A DNA stretch of 64,000 nt from Xiphophorus maculatus (lineage: Eukaryota; Chordata; Actinopteri; Cyprinodontiformes; Poeciliidae), in the NCBI RefSeq assembly GCF_002775205.1, contig NC_036461.1, positions 16,588,015 to 16,652,014 of the forward strand. Reading direction: 5' to 3'. Shown piece after piece: positions 58,814 through 64,000 of the stretch; the first letter of the stretch is position 1, and the number at the start of each line of letters is the position of its first letter. Both the position numbers and the translations under genes were made by a program. The notes under the pieces were generated by a model, which was given only the letters and a program-made list of their open reading frames with translations, did no database searches and had not been told where the DNA came from.

Positions 58814-58959
58814 GAGTTCAGTTCCCGTTTGTTTCCTTCTGCAGGCGATTGAGTTCAGTTCCCGTTTGTTTCCTTCTGTAGTTACAGTACAGGAACTGAT
58901 GAAGTTACAGAACAATGAGGAGCAGTTGCAAGGGAGGAACTGATGAAGTTACAGAACAA
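58814..58959. repeat. Two adjacent pairs of short direct repeats
   Basis: A 28-bp unit (GAGTTCAGTTCCCGTTTGTT...) occurs at 58814-58841 and 58851-58878. Right after it, a 25-bp unit (AGGAACTGATGAAGTTACAG...) occurs at 58891-58915 and 58935-58959. Both pairs are exact. Confidence 0.95.
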
Positions 58960-59615
58960 AGATGACATGCAAAACAACAATCACTTGATTTTCTGCATTA
59001 CTGTCATGGGATATAACACAATAAGTAAGGTTGTTTTAGTCTTTTGTATCACATCTGAAGGCAGGTTACTGTCCCATGCAGTAGCAACCCATGAGATTAA
59101 AACCTCAGCAAATCGAAAGACAAATTTTATGAATGATGGATCTGAAACAAAGCTGCTGTTTTTATTCAGTGAGTATTTACTCTGATGAAATGAAATGGTT
59201 ATGTTCTGCATTAGTCATGGCAACACATTTCAAAACATAAGAGGCTAAACTGGTCAAATTCATTGGTGTACAAATATGTAGTCAGCAGATGGAAAGTGTC
59301 TTCATCTTCGTATCATCATAAATAACATACATTTCGAATCCTACAAGGACGTCCAAAACCATTTACCATTTATAGCAGTCAGTAGGCACAACAATGTTCC
59401 AGTTTGTGAGACCTGAGCCTATGACAGCTTAAAGTGATTTCTGTTCCAAATCTCACAGGAGCTAAACAACAACACTTGGATTAAAATAATCACTTCAGCT
59501 TGTAAAATGTTTGGTTCCAACAAGCAATCCGTATATTTTAAAGGTTTAGCTTGGCTCTACAATATAGTTTGTCATTTTTACATGCTTATCTGTATGTTTA
59601 TCAAACTCCTACATG

Positions 59616-59657
59616 ATAAGCTTCAGCTTATTGTACTGTCAGGACGTCCTGACAGTA
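59616..59657. repeat. Adjacent perfect palindromes
   Basis: 59616-59631 has arms ATAAGCT and AGCTTAT around TC. Two bases on, 59634-59657 is a spacer-free 24-bp palindrome with half TACTGTCAGGAC. No host element was recognised. Confidence 0.95.
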
Positions 59658-60229
59658 TAATATGCAATGGATAATCTGCGAAAAAATCCAAGGTCCTCTG
59701 CCTCCTACCTGTGGTACTGCCATAACAAAAAAAAGAGCCAGGAAGAGTGTCTTATCAGTGTCAATCATACCCAAGTGGGAGGGTTTTACTTACCGCAGGT
59801 TTAATGGAAAGATTGTTTTATTAACCTTCAAACTGGTTGAATGAAAAGGCTATGTATATAAATGTATGAGTATTTACACTGAACACAGTGATAGGCCAAG
59901 GTGAGTACCAATAACATCACTAAATCAAAGTACACGTCCAAAGACGCAATCACAAATATAACAGGTCAGGTTAAAATGTACATGTCCTTTATGTTTGATC
60001 AGATCATAATCATAATTGTATAATTATATTGACCTCTTTAGGTCACCAAGGACCTGTTTTATTCTTCTAATGTATTGCAGATGGCAATAGCCCCTCGGCA
60101 TGATTCTACCACCTCTATGTTTCAAAGTTCACAACCTCATTGTTTCCTCCAAACATTCTTGTCATTTTTTTGCCTAGTAATCCAAGCTTTGTCTGCAAAT
60201 AAATATTAGTGTATTTGGGCTTATATGTA

Positions 60230-61797
60230 CAGGTAAAAGCCAGTAAATTAGAATATTTTGAAAAACTTGATTTATTTCAGTAATTGCATTCAAAAGGTGT
60301 AACTTGTACATCATATTTATTCATTGCACACAGACTGATGCATTCAAATGTTTATTTCATTTAATTTTGATGATTTGAAGTGGCAACAAATGAAAATCCA
60401 AAATTCCGTGTGTCACAAAATTAGAATATCACTTAAGGCTAATACAAAAAAGGGATTATTTAGAAATGTTGGCCAACTGAAAAGTATGAAAATGAAAAAT
60501 ATGAGCATGTACAATACTCAATACTTGGTTGGAGCTCCTTTTGCCTCAATTACTGCATTAATGCGGCGTGGCATGGAGTCGATGACTTTCTGGCACTGCT
60601 CAGGTGTTATGAGAGCCCAGGTTGCTCTGATAGTGGCCTTCAACTCTTCTGCGTTTTTGGGTCTGGCATTCTGCATCTTCCTTTTCACAATACCCCACAG
60701 ATTTTCTATGGGGCTAAGGTCAGGGGAGTTGGCTGGCCAATTTAGAACAGAAATACCATGGTCCGTAAACCAGGCACGGGTAGATTTTGCGCTGTGTGCA
60801 GGCGCGAAGTCCTGTTGGAACCTGAAATCTCCATCTCCATAGAGCAGGTCAGCAGCAGGAAGCATGAAGTGCTCTAAAACTTGCTGGTAGACGGCTGCGT
60901 TGACCCTGGATCTCAGGAAACAGAGTGGGCCGACACCAGCAGATGACATGGCACCCCAAACCATCACTGATGGTGGAAACTTTACACTAGATTTCAGGCA
61001 ACGTGGATCCTGTGCCTCTCCTGTCTTCCTCCAGACTCTGGGACCTCGATTTCCAAAGGAAATGCAAAATTTGCTTTCGTCAGAAAACATGACCCAGGTG
61101 AGATGCTTTTCGCGCTGTTTCTTGGTCAATAGTGGCTTGACACGAGGTATGCGGCAGTTGAAACCCATGTCTTTCAAGCGTCTCTTGGTGGTGGTTCTTG
61201 AAGCACTGACTCCAGCAGCTGTCCACTCCTTGTGAATCTCCCCCACATTTTTGAATGGGTTTTTTTCCCAATCTTGACTAGGGCGCGGTGATCCCTATCG
61301 CTTGTACACTTTTTCTGACCACAGTTTTTCCTTCCCTTTGCCTCTCTATTAATGTGTTTGGACACAGAGCTCTGAGAACAGCCAGCCTCTTCAGCAATAA
61401 CCTTTTGTGTCTTCCCCTCCTTGTGCAATATGTCGATGGTCGCCTTTTGGACAGCTGTCAAATCTGAAGTCTTCCCCATGTTTGTGTAGGCTTCAGAACT
61501 GGACTGAGAGACCATTTAAAGCCCTTTGCAGGTGTTTTGAGTTAATCAGCTGATTAGTTTGTGGCACCAGGTGTCTTCAAAATTTAACCCTTACACAATA
61601 TTCTAATTTTGTGACACACGGAATTTTGGATTTTTATTTGTTGCCACTTCAAATCATCAAAATTAAATGAAATAAACATTTGAATGCATCAGTCTGTGTG
61701 CAATGAATAAATATGATCTACAAGTTACACCTTTTGAATGCAATTACTGAAATAAATCAAGTTTTTCAAAATATTCTAATTTACTGGCTTTTACCTG
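60230..61797 (-). mobile_element. Tc1-like DNA transposon, inactive copy
   Basis: 1568 bp between TA dinucleotides (60228-60229 and 61798-61799), the Tc1/mariner target duplication. Inverted repeats of about 200 bp, 60230-60429 and 61598-61797, begin CAGGTAAAAGCCAGTAAATT and are nearly identical, pointing to a fairly recent insertion. The interior carries a transposase gene on the minus strand, in two frames. Confidence 0.95.
60518..61476 (-). pseudogene. Tc1-like transposase, DD34E, frameshifted and internally deleted
   Basis: The N-terminal part (start MGKTSDLTAVQ within the frame 61515-61174) has a helix-turn-helix, EEAGCSQSSVSKHI. The catalytic part (frame 61246-60518) begins after a frameshift near 61260, in an A-rich run. 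FSDES, FQQD and PIENLW carry the Asp-Asp-Glu triad with 34 residues between the second Asp and the Glu, diagnostic of Tc1. Compared with the family, the stretch between LTW and FSDES is missing about 14-16 residues, and FQQDF replaces the usual FQQDN/L. The copy should be inactive. Confidence 0.92.
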
Positions 61798-61799
61798 TA

Positions 61800-62465
61800 A
61801 TATTTTGCTCTGAAATTTGAATTTGACTACTTAATCCCGTTTTCTTCTTTTTTTAGTCTCTAATGTTTTATGTTATAAAATCACTCAAGCCTAGAAAAAT
61901 AACTCAAACACATTCATTAAATGTGAGAATTTATATTACTTTCATGGAAAACTGTAAGTGTCTGTGAACCTTTGACCATAACTGTGTCTCTGCATGTTGG
62001 TTATACACAATTTATAGAGTTTTTTTTCCCTATAAATTTTTAATCTGTACTTTCTCTTTATCTTTTTCAATGTCCTTGTGAAGAAAGTATCCCTAGGAAG
62101 ACCTGCTGAGTCAAGACCAGTCAAACCTCTTTAGGTCATCAAGGATGTGTTTCATTCTTCTAAAGTTCAAAGAAGCATCTCTCACTGCGGACCATCAGTT
62201 TTATTGAAAGAGCACAGATTCATAAAGGGCTTTGTGTGGATCTCAGCATGCTGCCAACAGGTCTGTAAAGCAAAGTGATTGAAGAAGCATCACTGCTCAG
62301 AGTTATTCCATAATATCTAATGCATTGTGCTATGCAGGATACATTTTCAAGACAGCTTTCATTCAATAGAGAGTGAAATGAATGAATACAAAAACAGAGA
62401 CAAATCTTGATATTGAAACCTTTTGATTGTGTTTTCTTTTTCTCTCTTTTCTGTGCTCTTCTCAG
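61800..62465. other. Tc1 right flank and fut9 upstream intron
   Basis: The segment ends in a strong pyrimidine tract (62427-62461) and TTCTCAG acceptor at 62465. A segment at 62126-62166 repeats one at 60034-60073 with about four mismatches. Confidence 0.6.
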
Positions 62466-63550
62466 GACAGAGCAAGCCATCTGGAACTTTTCACAAAATC
62501 CTTCGACCGCTTCTGTTCAGTATTTTTATTCTCGGATGTTTTGTGACTGCCTTCTTGATGTATTTTAAGCCATCCACCAGCTGGTTAAATGGTCCATTAG
62601 AGTCATCTGATTCCTCAAATCATGTCAAGCATGTCTTTGCAAAGAGCGACAAAAACATGACTATAGTTCTTGTTTGGCTGTGGCCCTTTGGACAAACCTA
62701 TGAAATGAACATCTGCAGCTCTGACTTCAACATCGAGGGCTGCTTCATCACAGCGGATAAAAACTTCTACAACAAATCGGACGGGGTCGTCATCCATCAC
62801 AGAGACATTGCTGGGGACCTGTCCAACTTGCCGACATCCCAGCGTCCCCCGTTCCAGAAATGGATCTGGATGAACTTGGAGTCGCCGTCGCATTCAGCCC
62901 AGCTTCCTGGGATTAATAACTTGTTCAATCTGACTCTCAATTACCGTCAGGATTCTGACATCCAAGTGCCTTATGGGTCTATTGTAGCAGCAGATACTGT
63001 GGAGGACTTTGTACCACCAAGCAAAAGCAAACTGGTCTGCTGGATCGTCAGCAACTGGAATCCAGAACATGTACGAGTGAAATATTACAACGAGTTGTAC
63101 AAACACATTGAAGTTCATGCGTATGGACATGCATTTGGGGAGTACGTCGCTGACAAAGATTACATCCCTACTATGGCCAGTTGTAAGTTTTATTTGTCCT
63201 TTGAGAACTCAATCCACAAGGACTACATCACTGAAAAACTGTACATCCCCCTCTCTCTGGGCACAGTGCCAGTGGTTCTTGGCACAACCAGAGAAAACTA
63301 TGAGAACTTTGTTCAAGGAGATGCTTTTATCCATGTGGATGATTTTAAGTCACCCAAAGAGCTGGCTGACTATCTGCTTCTTCTGGACAAGAACGAAGAA
63401 CTGTACCTTGGGTACTTTAAATGGAGAAGGCACTTTAAAGTAAACAGAGCCCATTTCTGGGCAGAGCACACATGTAAGGCCTGTGATTACCTGAGACAAC
63501 ACAAAGAATACAGGGCATTCAATAACCTTAACAAGTGGTACTGGGGCTGA
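62466..63550 (+). CDS. fut9: Alpha-1,3-fucosyltransferase 9-like, main coding exon
   Basis: Golgi GT10 enzyme that adds fucose in alpha-1,3 linkage to N-acetyllactosamine, making Lewis x in brain and other tissues. The exon starts after the TTCTCAG acceptor in phase 1 and runs 361 codons to TGA; human FUT9 is 359 aa. Order: anchor (ILRPLLFSIFILGCFVTAFL), stem, WPFGQTYEM, IHHRDI, RPPFQKWIWMNLESP, QVPYG, the acceptor/donor core VSNWNPEHVRVKYYNEL and the GT10 signature FYLSFENSIHKDYITEKLY. After the signature it reads IPLSLGTVPVVLGTT where I recall NAFLAGSVPVVLGPS for FUT9. No usable ATG precedes the anchor in this exon, so the start codon lies in an upstream exon not identified. Three NxS/T sites fit a lumenal domain. 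Confidence 0.93.
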
Positions 63551-64000
63551 TGGTGCTTAGATGGACTATGCAGCACTCATCACCTCTATAAGGTGGGACT
63601 CAGCACACAGAAAAAAAACAATTACTTGGTGAGACAAACATTAAGTTAAAAATTTAGATGTAATATTTAATTCAGGCCGTTTTGAAATACCATCTCATTT
63701 GTGATTGTGAAGATGTCACCTATGCAGAGCACTGAAATCAAATGTGAAGGTAGTTTAACACTGTTGTGAATAATTTTGGAAATCTGTAGATGTCTTTAAA
63801 CATTCTTTGACGTTTACATTTGCACTGCAGATCTAAAAGATGCTTCTCTTTACATTTTGTGAAGAATGATCAATGATCGTAGTAGCAATTACTTTCAGCG
63901 GGCATGTCATTAAGAACTTGGTTTCTGTAGTTGGTACCAGAAAAAAATGATGTGAATTGGATTTTATTTAGAAGGTTCCCTTGCAGCCTGAACAACCATA
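63551..64000 (+). other. fut9: fut9 3' UTR, cut by the window edge
   Basis: AT-rich sequence after the stop codon. No AATAAA is obvious before the window ends, so the transcript probably continues. Confidence 0.6.

Larger units (their letters stand above)
57004..60228. other. Intergenic, mostly featureless
   Basis: AT-rich and without recognised genes. It contains two short local duplications at 58814-58878 and 58891-58959, and adjoining palindromes at 59616-59657. Confidence 0.5.

Noticed and set aside
60348-61235. Plus-strand open frames of 164 and 111 codons
   Set aside because: They are antisense shadows of the Tc1 transposase and inverted repeat.
62423-62465. Extending the fut9 frame left to 62423
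   Set aside because: The region is a polypyrimidine tract ending in a splice acceptor and has no ATG; the apparent start is TTG.

Overview
The window is vertebrate nuclear DNA, almost certainly from a teleost fish. It has long AT-rich introns with GT-AG splice sites. The genes encode vertebrate proteins, and the dispersed repeats are of fish type: a Tc1-like transposon, short hAT-type elements, L2-like LINE ends, a tRNA-derived SINE and a probable solo LTR. I see no operons, CRISPR arrays, tRNA or rRNA genes. All family assignments come from reading the translations and from memory of vertebrate orthologues; no search was run.

Five protein-coding genes are supported. (1) ypel5 on the minus strand (coding 6047-7237, leader exon near 8371-8600), a two-cysteine-pair zinc protein of 121 aa. 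(2) plb1 on the plus strand (10733-25898), phospholipase B1. I joined 43 coding exons that keep phase throughout and give 1117 aa: signal peptide, one decayed and two intact GDSL lipase repeats, and a C-terminal membrane anchor. (3) ppp1cb on the plus strand (27765-38376), protein phosphatase 1 catalytic subunit beta, 8 exons, 327 aa. (4) manea on the plus strand (42170-45027), Golgi endo-alpha-1,2-mannosidase, 4 coding exons, 444 aa. (5) A fut9-like alpha-1,3-fucosyltransferase on the plus strand. Its main coding exon is 62466-63550; the exon carrying the start codon was not identified with confidence.

Layout: 1-6046 holds no recognised gene (two possible orphan exons, and probably part of the ypel5 3' UTR). 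6-8.7 kb is ypel5 and its promoter, with a CTG/CAG repeat and a possible divergent first exon. 8.7-10.7 kb is repeat-rich spacer. 10.7-26 kb is plb1. 27.5-40 kb is ppp1cb, with a long AT microsatellite just upstream of the gene. 41-45.5 kb is manea. 45.5-62.4 kb is a long gene-poor interval with a BED-finger hAT fragment, LINE pieces, a CpG-rich island near 50.2-50.8 kb, a solo LTR and a broken Tc1 element. 62.4-64 kb is fut9.

The genes do not form one pathway. manea and fut9 both act on glycans in the Golgi, plb1 is a surface lipase, ppp1cb is a general phosphatase and ypel5 is tied to the CTLH ubiquitin ligase. In human, YPEL5, PLB1 and PPP1CB lie on chromosome 2p23 and MANEA and FUT9 on 6q16 (from memory), so the window joins two blocks that are separate in mammals. 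I did not find a convincing new molecular system. The most useful second looks are the decayed plb1 repeat, the ypel5 promoter, the missing fut9 first exon and an unassigned coding-like segment near 56.8 kb.
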